Part shown: piece by piece, positions 33,592 through 42,624 of the stretch
Position numbering within the stretch: the first letter of the stretch is position 1
Layout of the letters: the number at the start of each line of letters is the position of its first letter
Assembly (NCBI GenBank): GCA_029820295.1
Contig: JALGVA010000031.1
Location: 1 to 45,479 of the forward strand
From: Candidatus Zipacnadia bacterium
Lineage (GTDB): Bacteria > Armatimonadota > Zipacnadia > Zipacnadales > UBA5352
Length of the DNA stretch: 45,479 bases
Direction of reading: 5' to 3'
Program-made: the position numbers and the translations under genes
Notes under the pieces: model-generated
Seen by the model: only the letters and a program-made list of their open reading frames with translations
The model's database searches: none
Told to the model about the DNA's origin: nothing

Positions 33592-35487
33592 ATGGCTATG
33601 AAGCCAAGCGCACGGATCGCCGTCGTGGTCGCGCTGGCCCTGTCGGGCGCGGCCGCGTTCGCTCAGGACAACCCGCTCATCGGGGAGGTGGTGGTCGAGG
33701 GGAATGACTACGTCGCCCGGGAGCCGATCCTGGACGTGGTCAAGGACGTGCTCGTGGTCGGCCAGGAGTTCACCGACACCCGGGCCACTGAGGCGCGGCG
33801 GCTGATCATGCGCATGGGCTACTTCGACGATGTCACGCTCTCGGTGGAGCAGTTGGAGGAGGGTGTGCGCGTCGTCATCACCGTGGTGGAGAAGCAGCGC
33901 ATCGAGCAGGTCATGTTCGCGGGCAACACGGTCATCTCCGACGAGGAGTTGGCCGAGGCGATCAACACCAAGCCCGGCCACGTCGCCGACGAGCGCGCCA
34001 TCGGCCGGGATGTGCGCCGCATCGAGGACTACTACGAGGCGCAGGGCTATATTGCCAAGGTCTCCGAGGCCAAGGTCGATGAACTCGGCGTACTGACCTT
34101 CGTGGTCGAGGAGGCGCGCCTCGAGGACATCGTCATCGAGGGCCTGACCCGCACCAGGGAGTGGGTGGTGCGCCGGGAGCTGCAGCTCGAGCCCGGGGAG
34201 CTGTTCCGGCTGCCCGAGGTTACGGCGGCCATCCGCCGCGTGACCGCGCTGGGACTGTTCGAGACGCCGGAGTTCGATCTCGAGCCGGGCGTCGAGAACC
34301 CGCTTCGGGATGTCATCCTGGTGGTGAAGCTGACTGAAGCGAAGACCGGGCGGGCCTCGTTCGCGATGGCCTACTCGAGCCTCGACGACTTCGTGGTGAT
34401 GGTGTCGGCGTCCGAGAACAACCTCCGAGGGCGCGGCGAGCGCGCCTCGGTCACCGTGGAGATGGGGGGGCGCGAGAGCTACGAGGTGAGCTTCTTCGAG
34501 CCCTACCTGGATGCCCGCGGCTCAACGCTGCAGGTAAACGTCTTCGACACCGAGCGCACGCGCCGCTTCGTCGGCGGCACGGCCGTCGCCCTGGCCGACA
34601 GCGAATTCGATGAGCGCCGCACCGGCGGGAACTTCACCGTGACCACGCCCATCACCGACCGGCGTGCCTTCAGTGTGCGCTTCCGCTCCGAGGAGGTCTC
34701 CAGCTCGTTCTTCCAGGCCACGACGACCATCACGCCCGGGGTGGGCACGCTGTCCGCGCTGCAGCCGACCCAGGACCTGCTCCGCGGCGACGGGAACGAG
34801 TCGCCGATCCCCGACAACCCGGACCTGAACCCGGACGTGGCCGAGCCCGGGGACCTGCCCATCCCGGTCGAGGTCGCCGCGCCGCTGCATCCCGGCGGGC
34901 GCGTCAACAGCCTGGCGCTGGGGCTGATCGACGACGCGCGGGACGTGCGCACCGATCCGCACCGGGGTAGTTGGAGCCAGCTCTCCTTCGAGCAGGCGGG
35001 CAACTTCCTCGGCGGCGGCACTGAGTTCGGCAAGCTGTCGCTCGATCACCGGCGCTACTATGAGCTGGGCCACCACGAGACCATTGCCATGCGCGATGTT
35101 CTTGCCCTGCGTGTCATGGGCGGCACCAGCTTCGGCTCGCCGCCGCTGTTCGAGTCATTCAGCGTCGGCGGGTCGGACTCGTTGCGCGGCTATGAGCCGG
35201 ATCGCTGGCGCGGCGAGAGCCTGGCGCTGCTCAACCTCGAGTACCGCAAGCCGATCACGCCGACGCTGCGAGCAGTCGCCTTCGTGGACGTGGGAACCGC
35301 CTGGGGCGGAACCTTCGAGACCGTGGTGCCGGGCTTCGACCTGCCGGCCGACGACCAGGAGTTCTCCCCACACGTCGGAGCCGGGGTCGGCCTGCGCGTG
35401 CAGACGCCGATCGGCCCGATCCGTCTCGACGTGGGCTGGGGCGAGGACGGCAGCGAGACGCACTTCAGCTTCGGGCAGACGTTCTGA
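33592..35487 (+). CDS. bamA: Outer-membrane protein assembly factor (Omp85/BamA family)
   Basis: BamA inserts beta-barrel proteins into the outer membrane. The 631-residue protein has a signal peptide (residues 1-23, ending AAAFA), three POTRA domains (about 26-97, 98-170, 171-250; each with a GN/GL-type turn and Y/F-F-D strand such as MGYFDDVTL and LGLFETPEF), and a C-terminal barrel with the lid-loop motif GGSDSLRGYEPD (about 523-534) and a terminal phenylalanine (FSFGQTF). E. coli BamA has five POTRAs; three occurs in TamA and in BamA of other phyla. A Pro/Asp-rich insertion (about 395-438) interrupts the barrel. ATG 33592 follows AGGAG. Confidence 0.92.
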   Translation: MAMKPSARIAVVVALALSGAAAFAQDNPLIGEVVVEGNDYVAREPILDVVKDVLVVGQEFTDTRATEARRLIMRMGYFDDVTLSVEQLEEGVRVVITVVEKQRIEQVMFAGNTVISDEELAEAINTKPGHVADERAIGRDVRRIEDYYEAQGYIAKVSEAKVDELGVLTFVVEEARLEDIVIEGLTRTREWVVRRELQLEPGELFRLPEVTAAIRRVTALGLFETPEFDLEPGVENPLRDVILVVKLTEAKTGRASFAMAYSSLDDFVVMVSASENNLRGRGERASVTVEMGGRESYEVSFFEPYLDARGSTLQVNVFDTERTRRFVGGTAVALADSEFDERRTGGNFTVTTPITDRRAFSVRFRSEEVSSSFFQATTTITPGVGTLSALQPTQDLLRGDGNESPIPDNPDLNPDVAEPGDLPIPVEVAAPLHPGGRVNSLALGLIDDARDVRTDPHRGSWSQLSFEQAGNFLGGGTEFGKLSLDHRRYYELGHHETIAMRDVLALRVMGGTSFGSPPLFESFSVGGSDSLRGYEPDRWRGESLALLNLEYRKPITPTLRAVAFVDVGTAWGGTFETVVPGFDLPADDQEFSPHVGAGVGLRVQTPIGPIRLDVGWGEDGSETHFSFGQTF

Positions 35488-35511
35488 GCCGACCCGCCGT
35501 CGAGATCGCAC

Positions 35512-35536
35512 GCCGCGCCGGGCCCCCCGGCGCGGC
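35512..35536 (+). terminator. GC-rich hairpin after bamA
   Basis: Perfect 11-bp stem GCCGCGCCGGG / CCCGGCGCGGC with a 3-base loop, 24 bases after the stop. Followed by TTCG only. It may partly stop transcription, with a new start before the skp gene. Confidence 0.6.
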
Positions 35537-35585
35537 TTCGCAGTAACCGCAGATCGCCCGTGGGGCGGAGAAACCACCCCGCGCC

Positions 35586-35594
35586 TGGTACTGT
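35586..35594 (+). promoter_or_regulatory. Possible extended -10 promoter for the skp/ompH-like gene
   Basis: TGG followed by TACTGT resembles an extended -10 element in the 172-base gap between bamA and the Skp-like gene. No -35 is clear. Support is the preceding hairpin and the similar TGn layout of two other promoters here. Confidence 0.3.
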
Positions 35595-35659
35595 CTATGT
35601 CCCCGAGGATGGCGTCACCCGGCATCCCCGGCATCATGTCCGCAGTCAGGAGAGTCGTC

Positions 35660-36472
35660 ATGCCTGTGTACAGAAGCCTCACGCGCGCGCTGGTGCCGGC
35701 CGTGCTCGCCGCGGCCGCGTTCGCCACGGCACACGCCCAGGAGCCCGCGCCGATGCCCAGGATAGCCGTCGTCAGCCTGGCACAGATCGAGCGCGACTAC
35801 GTCTCCCTGCGCACGCAGGAGGAGACCCTGGGCCAGTGGCTGGGGCAGCGGCGCACCTTCCACGAGGAGTTGCTGAACTACGTGTTCCTGTCGGCCGAGG
35901 CCTTCCAGGAGGTCGTCGATCTGCTGCAGAAGCCGCGGCCGCTGTCGGAGGCCGACCAGGCGCGGCTGGACGAGCTGCGCGCCCTCTCGGACGAGAAGGA
36001 CGCCCGCTGGGCGGAGCTGCAGGCCAAGCCCGACCGCACGGCCGCCGAGAGCGAGGAGTTCAGCAGCCTGCAGGAGATCCAGGAGGCGCGGCTGGGGCAG
36101 CTTGAGGAGTCGTGGGGGGCGACCATGGACGAGCTGGGCGACCGCCGCCAGACGGCCGTGGCCGGCCTCATGAGCACGGTCGAGCAGGCCATCGTGGCGG
36201 AAGCCGAAGCGGGCGGGTACACGATGGTGCTCGACGCCGATGCGGTGTTCTTCGGCGGCGACGACATCACCGAGGCGGTGCTGGCGCGCCTCAATGCCGG
36301 GGCTGAGCCCGCCGCTGAGCCGGCGGCTGAACCTGCGGCAGAGCCGGCGGCTGAACCTGCCGCTGAGCCCGCCGCCGAGCCGGCCGCCGAGCCGGCGGCG
36401 CAGCCCCCGCCGGCGGGTGGCGGCGAAGAGACCGGTGGTGGCGAAGAAGGTGGCGAAGGCGGCGGCGAGTAG
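35660..36472 (+). CDS. Skp/OmpH-like periplasmic chaperone with Ala-Glu-Pro tail
   Basis: The 270-residue product has a signal peptide (ending ATAHA), then IAVVSLAQIERDYVSL, a long alpha-helical coiled coil rich in Glu/Gln/Arg (about 60-165), and a returning beta/alpha part (VAEAEAGGYTMVLDADAVFF) that match OmpH/Skp proteins, which hold unfolded barrel proteins in the periplasm. Unusual is the tail: eight AEPA repeats (residues about 215-246), AQPPPAGGG and a Gly/Glu stretch to the end. ATG 35660 follows AGGAG. The last 38 bases overlap the next gene. Position between bamA and lpxD is the classic one for skp. Confidence 0.82.
   Translation: MPVYRSLTRALVPAVLAAAAFATAHAQEPAPMPRIAVVSLAQIERDYVSLRTQEETLGQWLGQRRTFHEELLNYVFLSAEAFQEVVDLLQKPRPLSEADQARLDELRALSDEKDARWAELQAKPDRTAAESEEFSSLQEIQEARLGQLEESWGATMDELGDRRQTAVAGLMSTVEQAIVAEAEAGGYTMVLDADAVFFGGDDITEAVLARLNAGAEPAAEPAAEPAAEPAAEPAAEPAAEPAAEPAAQPPPAGGGEETGGGEEGGEGGGE
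36302..36397 (+). repeat. Eight tandem 12-bp units encoding AEPA
   Basis: Units of the form GCTGAGCCCGCC, with synonymous changes (GAG/GAA excepted, mostly third positions), encode Ala-Glu-Pro-Ala eight times in the Skp-like protein. A ninth, diverged unit (GCGCAGCCCCCG, AQPP) follows. Such a tract may vary in copy number between strains. Confidence 0.9.
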
Positions 36473-37637
36473 CTCGCAGCGCGCGCGCATCGTCTGGGCC
36501 GTCGCGCTGGCGGCGGCCGTGATGGCGGGCGTCGCCGGCGGTTGCGCCCCGCGCAGCGCACCGGCGCGCGGGGCCGCGGCCGAGCCGCGGGAGGGATACG
36601 CCTACACGGCGGTGCTGATGGCCGGGCACCCGCTCTACCAGGCGGTCGCGGATCTGGAGCGAGCACTGGAGGAACTCGGGGACGACGAGTGGGAGCCCGT
36701 GCTCGAGCCCATCGACGACCGCTTCGCGCAGGTGGCGTTCCTTGAGAGCCTGGCCTTTGCCGACCCGACCGACCGGCTGGCGGCGCTGCGCGGCCGGTGG
36801 CGCGACGCATACCCGTCACACCTGGCCTTGGGGCCGGGCGCGTACTCGCCCGACCTGCAGGCGCGCGTCGAGTGGGAGCAGCGGCGGTCCGAACGCCTGG
36901 TCGCGCGGCGCATGGCGGCGGCTGAGGCGGCGGAGGGCCGGCGGCTGGCACGGCTGCGCGCCGAGCTGGTGAAGCGCTACCAGGAGCGGCTGATCAACCT
37001 GCGCATTGATGCGTGGGCGGGGGGTGAGGAGGCTGAGGCCGCCAGGGCCGAGATCGAGCGCATCATGCCGGAGGTCGATGACATTCCGCAGCCGGGGGAG
37101 GTCATTGAGGCGCAGCTCGAGGCCGAAAGAGAGCGCAGCCGCGAGCTGCTCGCCAAGATGCAGATGCGCCTGCGGCGGCAGGCTCTGCTCGACATCATCA
37201 GCGCGCAGGAGCGGGCCGACGCGATCGCGGCCGACCGGCGCGTGGAGGTGCGCGGCGCCGGGCAGGCCCTCTACGAAGACATGGTCGCGGTGCTCTCGCA
37301 GCCGTGGGAGGGGATGCCGCCCGGGAGGGTGAGCACGGTAGCGGAGGTGGCCGAGCCGAATGAGCGGCTGGTGGAGGCCGAGAGCATGCGCGCGCGGGGC
37401 GAGCAGGTGCGCCGCGAGGCGGCTGATGAACAGCGGCGGCGATTGCTACGGGCATTGGGCAGGCTGCGGGCCCGCCTGAAGTCGGACACGGAGACCGCGG
37501 CGCTGGTAGTGGCACATCGCGACGGCATCGACCTGCAGCTCCTGCCGGGCGGGTCGGGCCGCGGGGAGAACATGACCGAAAGCATCGCTGAGAAGCTGGG
37601 GCAGTTCTGGAGCGATGCCGACGGGCGAAGGAGCTGA
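36435..37637 (+). CDS. Unrecognised coiled-coil lipoprotein between skp and lpxD
   Basis: No known family was recognised. The product of about 400 residues has a basic N-terminus, a hydrophobic segment and lipobox-like AGGC (Cys37), so it is probably a lipoprotein. It then shows a segment [20 protein letters not shown] that resembles the start of OmpH/Skp-like domains, and long charged helices, for example [20 protein letters not shown] and [20 protein letters not shown], predicted to be coiled coils. Location between skp and lpxD suggests a role in outer-membrane assembly. Start uncertain: GTG 36435, 36438 or 36450 all lie inside the skp tail. The gap to lpxD is 5 bases. Confidence 0.75.
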   Translation: MVAKKVAKAAASSSQRARIVWAVALAAAVMAGVAGGCAPRSAPARGAAAEPREGYAYTAVLMAGHPLYQAVADLERALEELGDDEWEPVLEPIDDRFAQVAFLESLAFADPTDRLAALRGRWRDAYPSHLALGPGAYSPDLQARVEWEQRRSERLVARRMAAAEAAEGRRLARLRAELVKRYQERLINLRIDAWAGGEEAEAARAEIERIMPEVDDIPQPGEVIEAQLEAERERSRELLAKMQMRLRRQALLDIISAQERADAIAADRRVEVRGAGQALYEDMVAVLSQPWEGMPPGRVSTVAEVAEPNERLVEAESMRARGEQVRREAADEQRRRLLRALGRLRARLKSDTETAALVVAHRDGIDLQLLPGGSGRGENMTESIAEKLGQFWSDADGRRS

Positions 37638-37642
37638 CGACG

Positions 37643-38704
37643 GTGGCGCAGATCTCGTTCAAACTGGCGGACCTGGCACAATTCCTCGACGCTGAACTGC
37701 GCGGCGATGGTGACATCACCATCACCGGCGCGGCCCACCTCGAGGATGCCTCGGACGGGCACATCACGTTCGCGGACGGGCCCAGCCTGCAGCCCCTGTG
37801 CGACGTCAGCAACGCCTCGGCGCTCATCGTCCCGCCCGACGTAGAGGTGCGGGACAAGCCGTTCATCGTCACCGAGGATCCGCGGCTGGCGTTCTCGAAG
37901 GTGCTGGAGATGTTCGCGCCCGACATGCGCCCGCCGGCCGGCGTCCACCCCACCGCGGTGCTGGGCGAGAACGTGGTGCTGGGCGAGGGCGTCAGCATCG
38001 GGGCCCACGCCTACGTGGGGGACAGCACCATCGTCGGCGACGACACCATCATCCATCCGCTCGCGTACGTCGGCCCCGAGGTCACCATCGGCGCCGCCTG
38101 CGAGATCCACCCGCAGGTCTTCGTGGGCGCGCGTGTGCAGCTCGGCAACCGCGTGACGTTGCACGCCGGCGCGGCCGTCGGCGCCGACGGCTTCGGCTTC
38201 CTGCAGACCGAGGAGGGCCACCGGAAGATCCCGCAGATCGGCACGGTGATCGTGGAGGACGACGTGGAGATCGGGGCCAACTGCACCGTGGACCGGGCGA
38301 CCGTCAGCGCCACGCGCATCGGCGCGGGCACCAAGATCGACGACCACGTGCACATCGCGCACAACTGCGTGATCGGGCGCAACTGCCTGCTGTGCGGCCA
38401 GGTGGGCATCGCGGGCAGCACGCGCATCGGCGACAATGTGGTTATGGGCGGCCAGGTGGGCGTCAACGACCACGTCACCATCGGCTCTGACGTCATCTTC
38501 GCCGCGCAGGCCGGGGTGTTCGGCGACATCGACGAGCCCGGGGTGTACTCCGGGCACCCGGCGCGCCCGCATCACGAGCAACTGCGCGTGACCGCACTGA
38601 CGCGGCGACTGCCCAGGCTGGTCGAGCGCATCAAGGAGCTGGAGAGCACGGTGAAGGAGCTGCGCGGCCGTCTCGGCGATGCAGATGACGATGCGACAGC
38701 GTGA
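37643..38704 (+). CDS. lpxD: UDP-3-O-(3-hydroxyacyl)glucosamine N-acyltransferase
   Basis: LpxD adds the second acyl chain to the lipid A precursor, in the third step of the Raetz pathway. The 353-residue protein has an N-terminal uridine-binding domain (about 1-100), a left-handed beta-helix of hexapeptide repeats (about 100-290: [38 protein letters not shown]) with the catalytic histidine in HIAHNCVIG (H240), and a C-terminal helix. The start is GTG 37643 after AAGGAG. The 3' end overlaps the next reading frame by 14 bases. It shows that this bacterium makes lipid A-type lipids. Confidence 0.96.
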   Translation: MAQISFKLADLAQFLDAELRGDGDITITGAAHLEDASDGHITFADGPSLQPLCDVSNASALIVPPDVEVRDKPFIVTEDPRLAFSKVLEMFAPDMRPPAGVHPTAVLGENVVLGEGVSIGAHAYVGDSTIVGDDTIIHPLAYVGPEVTIGAACEIHPQVFVGARVQLGNRVTLHAGAAVGADGFGFLQTEEGHRKIPQIGTVIVEDDVEIGANCTVDRATVSATRIGAGTKIDDHVHIAHNCVIGRNCLLCGQVGIAGSTRIGDNVVMGGQVGVNDHVTIGSDVIFAAQAGVFGDIDEPGVYSGHPARPHHEQLRVTALTRRLPRLVERIKELESTVKELRGRLGDADDDATA

Positions 38705-39099
38705 AGAGCGGCACGGGCGCAGCCCAACGCCCGCACACCAACCGACGCACTCCCGACATCACCCCGGCGCGCGTGGCCCTCACGGCAGCCGCCGGGGCGC
38801 GCACGTACCGATACTGCTGCTGTGCGCCCTCGCCGCGCTCGCGTCGGCCGCGCGCGCCGACCGCGTGCTCGCATTCTCGCCCTCCAGCGGCACCATCGGC
38901 GGCGTGGCGTCGGCGGAAGTGATGGCCGACGGCCTGGTGGTCATGCGCCTGCGCTCCACCAACGCGCAGGCTCTGACCGGGAAGGCCGAAGCGATCGCTG
39001 AGCGGCTCAACGAGCTGGCGCTGGGGGGCCTGACGCCGACGCAGGTCGCGGTCGCCCAGGTCGCCGGCCAGTGCGCAGAGTCTGTGCGAGAGCTGGCGC
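38691..39099 (+). CDS. N-terminal part of a frameshifted periplasmic protein
   Basis: ATG 38691 (or 38679) lies within the end of lpxD. The product has a basic leader, a signal-like segment ([18 protein letters not shown]), then [40 protein letters not shown] and [19 protein letters not shown], an exported alpha/beta domain. After [11 protein letters not shown] the protein-like sequence stops in this frame and continues in the next frame as [13 protein letters not shown]. So this and the following entry are two pieces of one gene split by a one-base shift between about 39069 and 39095. Confidence 0.6.
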
Positions 39100-39162
39100 G
39101 CCCGCCTCGCCGACGCCCTGCGCGAGCCCTACCTCGCGCTCGCGCCAACCGAGCTGATCCTG

Positions 39163-40509
39163 GTGCCGCTGGGCGAGACCCGCTCGGTCCGCTTCGGCGG
39201 AACCATCGGTGTTGCGCCCGACGTCGAGAGCATGGCTCCCGACGTGGCGACGGCCGCGGTGGACCGCGCGGCGGGACGCATCGTGCTGACCGGTCGGGCC
39301 ACCGGCAGCACAGTCGCCACGATCGTCGTCGGCGAGGCGCGACATGCGCTCACCGTCGAGGTCAAGCGCTGGGCGGCGCGCATGGTCGCCCGCGCCACGG
39401 CACGCACCACCGGCGGCGGGCTCGACCCGGAGATGGCCGAGGTCGCCGCGCTCAACGCCGTGCTCGACGCCGTGAGCGCCGAGGCGGGCGCGACCGTGTA
39501 CATCACGCGCAAGGCCGAGACGACGACCGGACTGACGGTGTCGGTGCGCGCCGGCGGCGCCGACTTCATCCCCGTCTCCGGCGACATCGACGTAACACTC
39601 GCAGGCGGCCTGCCTGCGATCCCGGCACCCGAGGCCCTGTTGGTGAGCAACTACCCCGAACGCGTGACCGGGGTCGGCGCGCTTATGCGTCAGTCGCTCA
39701 CGGTCGGCCGCGCCGCGCGACTGATGTGGCATCACAAGAACTACGCGGGGCGGCCCATCGTGCTGGGTGTGCGGCTCATCAACGGGGGCGCGCAGACGGC
39801 CTGCCTGCGCGTGGGCTGGGCGGACGCAGGGCCGAACCCCGACGAGATCTTCGTGGGCTTCAACGCCATGTGCCGCTACTGGCAGACGGTCATGCGCGGC
39901 CAGGCCCTGCAACTGCGCATCCCCGCGGGCAGCTCGTTCGAGACGGTCGCGACGCATATGGACCCCACCGACGTGGTCAGTGGCCTCATGGACATTGCCG
40001 CGGATGAAGGCAGCGACCTCTACGTCGAGGTGCTGGGACGCGAGCCGCGCGACGAGCCCGCAGGCTTCATCCGCCTGCGCAATCCCGGCGACCCGCTGGC
40101 GGTCACGCCCTTCGAGTTTGCGGCCACGCTCGACAGCGAACTGAGCTACGAGGTGGGTGGACGCTTCGCGTACCTGAGCATCGGGCGCGAAGCGGTGGTC
40201 AACGAGGAGGGCGTGGCCCTGGACGGCGCCTACGGGGTCATGCACCGCGTGCGCATCACGCTGCACAACTCCGGCCCCGGCCCCGGTCGGGCGGAGATTG
40301 CCACCCGCGCCGGCGGCGGCGTCGCGCGGGTGGTGGTATCCATCGACGGCGCTACCGCGACCAGCAGCCTGCTGCGCGCAGGGCAGGAGGAAGTGCTGGC
40401 GAGGTACGACCTCGAGCCCGGCGCCGGCCGCGTGGTGAGTCTGCAGATGATCCCGACCGCCGGCTCGAACCTCCCCATCACGCTGGCCGTGCGCGGTAGT
40501 GCGCGCTGA
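39163..40509 (+). CDS. C-terminal part of the same protein, with secretin-N/pil_N-like segment
   Basis: The frame is continuous from about 39091 ([20 protein letters not shown]) and has a usable GTG at 39163. The segment ILVPLGETRSVRFGG then VATAAVDRAAGRIVLTGRAT and GSTVATIVVGEARHALTVEV matches the pilus-formation/secretin N-terminal (T2SS-T3SS_pil_N) pattern, a small beta-sandwich in CpaC-like proteins. The remaining 350 residues have no secretin domain and form beta-rich segments. It is therefore a periplasmic protein of unknown role. Together with 38691-39099 it makes one gene of about 600 codons. An intact gene with a sequencing or assembly error is as likely as a real mutation. Confidence 0.7.
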   Translation: MPLGETRSVRFGGTIGVAPDVESMAPDVATAAVDRAAGRIVLTGRATGSTVATIVVGEARHALTVEVKRWAARMVARATARTTGGGLDPEMAEVAALNAVLDAVSAEAGATVYITRKAETTTGLTVSVRAGGADFIPVSGDIDVTLAGGLPAIPAPEALLVSNYPERVTGVGALMRQSLTVGRAARLMWHHKNYAGRPIVLGVRLINGGAQTACLRVGWADAGPNPDEIFVGFNAMCRYWQTVMRGQALQLRIPAGSSFETVATHMDPTDVVSGLMDIAADEGSDLYVEVLGREPRDEPAGFIRLRNPGDPLAVTPFEFAATLDSELSYEVGGRFAYLSIGREAVVNEEGVALDGAYGVMHRVRITLHNSGPGPGRAEIATRAGGGVARVVVSIDGATATSSLLRAGQEEVLARYDLEPGAGRVVSLQMIPTAGSNLPITLAVRGSAR

Positions 40510-40594
40510 CGCCGGCCGTCGCGGAAGGGCGCAGCGCCACGGGTGGCGAAGGGCGCGGCCCGACCCCAAGCACCCGCCCGGCACGGTGAGGCGA

Positions 40595-42571
40595 ATGCCC
40601 GCGCACGAGTTCGGTGCCCCTACCATGGCCCCGCCGGAGGCCGTCTCCGGGCGCGCGCTCACCGTGCGCGGCATGGTTATCGCGCTGGCGCTGCTCGTGC
40701 TGGCGAACATCTGGATGAAGTACGCGGCGCTGATCACGGTCAGCGCGCAGGTGACCATGAGCGTTCCCCCCGTGCCGGCGCTCATGGGGCTGGTCGTGCT
40801 CCTCGGTCTGGTGGCGCTGGTGCGGCGCATCGCCTCGCGCCTCGCCCTCTCCCGTCACGAGCTGCTGGGCATCTACGTCTTCCTGACGCTCTCTGTGTCC
40901 CTGACCTCTGGCGGCGCGTTGCGCGAGTTCATGCCCGAGCTGACCGCGCTGCAGTACTTCGCCACCACTGAGAACGGGTGGGGGGAGTTCGTGCAGTACC
41001 AGCCGTCGTGGCTGGCGCCGCATGACGTGGAGGTCGTGCGCACCTACTACGAGGCCACCGAGGGCCCGGTGCCGTGGCGGGCGTGGCTGCTGCCGCTCAC
41101 CTCATGGTCGGTGTTCTTCGCCCTGATGCTCGGCGGCATGCTGTGCCTGGCGGTGCTCCTGTACGACGAGTGGGCCGAGGGTGAACGGCTGCAGTTCCAG
41201 GTCACCGAGCTGCCCCTGTCGATGACCGCGCCCGCCGGGGCCGACGTGCGCATCCCCCAGCTCTGGCGCGACCCGATCATGTGGAGCGGCTTCACGCTGG
41301 CCACGGTGTACAACCTGCTCAACATCCTGCACGCTCTGAACCCCGCTGTGCCCGCGCTGGGGCTGAGCTACCCCCTGGGCCAGCTCTTCACCGAGCGCCC
41401 GTGGTCAGGGCTGAGCGGCGTCATCCTGCATTACCGTCCTGAGGTGCTCGGCTTCGGCTACCTGATGCCCCAGGAGGTCGTGGTGTCGTCGCTGGTGTTC
41501 TACGCGCTCATCGAGTTCGAGTCGGTCGGCGCGCTGGCGCTGGGCTACGACATCCCCGAGTTCCCGCACTTCGAGAGCCAGGCGGCGGGGGCCTTCGTGG
41601 CCTTCGCGCTTATCCTGCTGTGGCGCGCGCGGCATTCGCTCGTGGCGTCCGTGCGCGGAGCCCTCCATGGAGACGCGCGACCCGTGGTGCGACAGGCCGT
41701 GTGGGGGCTGCTGGCGTGCATCGTCGGCACCTGGCTGTGGTGGTGGCGGGCGGGGATGTCCACATCCACCATCCTCGCTTACTTCGGCCTGCTCTTCCTG
41801 ATGGCTTTGAGCTACGCGCGCATCCGTGCCCAGACCGGCCTGCCGCTGCAGTGGGGCTACCCGGTCACGCAGGCCAACCGCTCGCTGGTGTGGGCCATCG
41901 GCAGTGAGCCGCTCAAGCGCTCGGGCGGGCTGAGCAACCTGACCATGCTCTACACGAGCTGGTTCCTGCCGCGTGGCTACCTGCCCAACCTGTCGGCCTA
42001 CCACTTCGAGGGCCTGCACATCGCGCGCCAGGTCGGGGTGCGCTGGCGCGAGATGATCGCCATCCTGCTCCTCGCGATGGTGCTGGGGATGGCGGTGTCC
42101 TACTGGGTGCAGCTCGGCGCCTACTACGAGTACGGGGCCAACTTCCTCGAGGGCGGCACACACATGGGCGGCATGCGCGTGGCCGCCGCGCGCTACGGCT
42201 TCTCGCTGCTGGCCGATGCCGCCAGAGCGGGCATCCCGCCCAGCCGCGGCAAGACCATCGCCTTCGGTTGGGGCGCGCTCGCCACCGTCGCGCTGACCAT
42301 CATCCGCCTGCGCTTCCTGCGCTTCCCGCTGCATCATCTGGGCTTCATCATCGGCACCACGCGCGGCTATCGGGCCTGGGGCGGGCTGCTGGGCGCCGCC
42401 GTGGTTAAGGCGCTGGCGGTCGGCCTGGGCGGGGTCGGCCTTTACCGGCGGCTGATCCCCGGCGCGGTCGGCGTGGTGCTGGGGCACTTCATCGTGGGGG
42501 CGGGCATCTGGTCGATTATTGCACTCTTCGGTGGCGAGGCGCACCGCTCGTATCAGGTCTGGTTCGGATAA
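40595..42571 (+). CDS. Polytopic membrane protein, DUF6785/DUF6784-like
   Basis: This 658-residue protein has at least twelve hydrophobic helices, including LTVRGMVIALALLVLANIWM near the start and paired Trp/Gly-rich segments later. Typical fragments are HELLGIYVFLTLSVSLTSGG, RPEVLGFGYLMPQEVVVSSL and RIRAQTGLPLQWGYPVTQAN. The layout matches the large DUF6785/DUF6784 (OPT-transporter-like) family common in Armatimonadota and Planctomycetota. The role is probably solute transport in the inner membrane, but the substrate is unknown. ATG 40595 follows GTGAGG; ATG 40625 is an alternative. The gap to the preceding gene is 85 bases. Confidence 0.75.
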   Translation: MPAHEFGAPTMAPPEAVSGRALTVRGMVIALALLVLANIWMKYAALITVSAQVTMSVPPVPALMGLVVLLGLVALVRRIASRLALSRHELLGIYVFLTLSVSLTSGGALREFMPELTALQYFATTENGWGEFVQYQPSWLAPHDVEVVRTYYEATEGPVPWRAWLLPLTSWSVFFALMLGGMLCLAVLLYDEWAEGERLQFQVTELPLSMTAPAGADVRIPQLWRDPIMWSGFTLATVYNLLNILHALNPAVPALGLSYPLGQLFTERPWSGLSGVILHYRPEVLGFGYLMPQEVVVSSLVFYALIEFESVGALALGYDIPEFPHFESQAAGAFVAFALILLWRARHSLVASVRGALHGDARPVVRQAVWGLLACIVGTWLWWWRAGMSTSTILAYFGLLFLMALSYARIRAQTGLPLQWGYPVTQANRSLVWAIGSEPLKRSGGLSNLTMLYTSWFLPRGYLPNLSAYHFEGLHIARQVGVRWREMIAILLLAMVLGMAVSYWVQLGAYYEYGANFLEGGTHMGGMRVAAARYGFSLLADAARAGIPPSRGKTIAFGWGALATVALTIIRLRFLRFPLHHLGFIIGTTRGYRAWGGLLGAAVVKALAVGLGGVGLYRRLIPGAVGVVLGHFIVGAGIWSIIALFGGEAHRSYQVWFG

Positions 42572-42576
42572 CGGCG

Positions 42577-42597
42577 GGCAATCGGCAATCGGCAATC
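42577..42597. repeat. Three tandem copies of heptamer GGCAATC
   Basis: Three exact head-to-tail copies of GGCAATC directly after the DUF6785-like stop codon. Such heptamer tracts (STRR-like) are known in cyanobacteria and other GC-rich genomes. It is short and could be slippage. Confidence 0.8.
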
Positions 42598-42624
42598 GAG
42601 CCCGGCAGCGACGGCGCAGGTGAG

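Noticed and set aside
36302-36397. 12-bp tandem repeats considered as CRISPR or intergenic repeat
   Set aside because: Units are contiguous with no spacers and encode AEPA in frame in the Skp-like protein.
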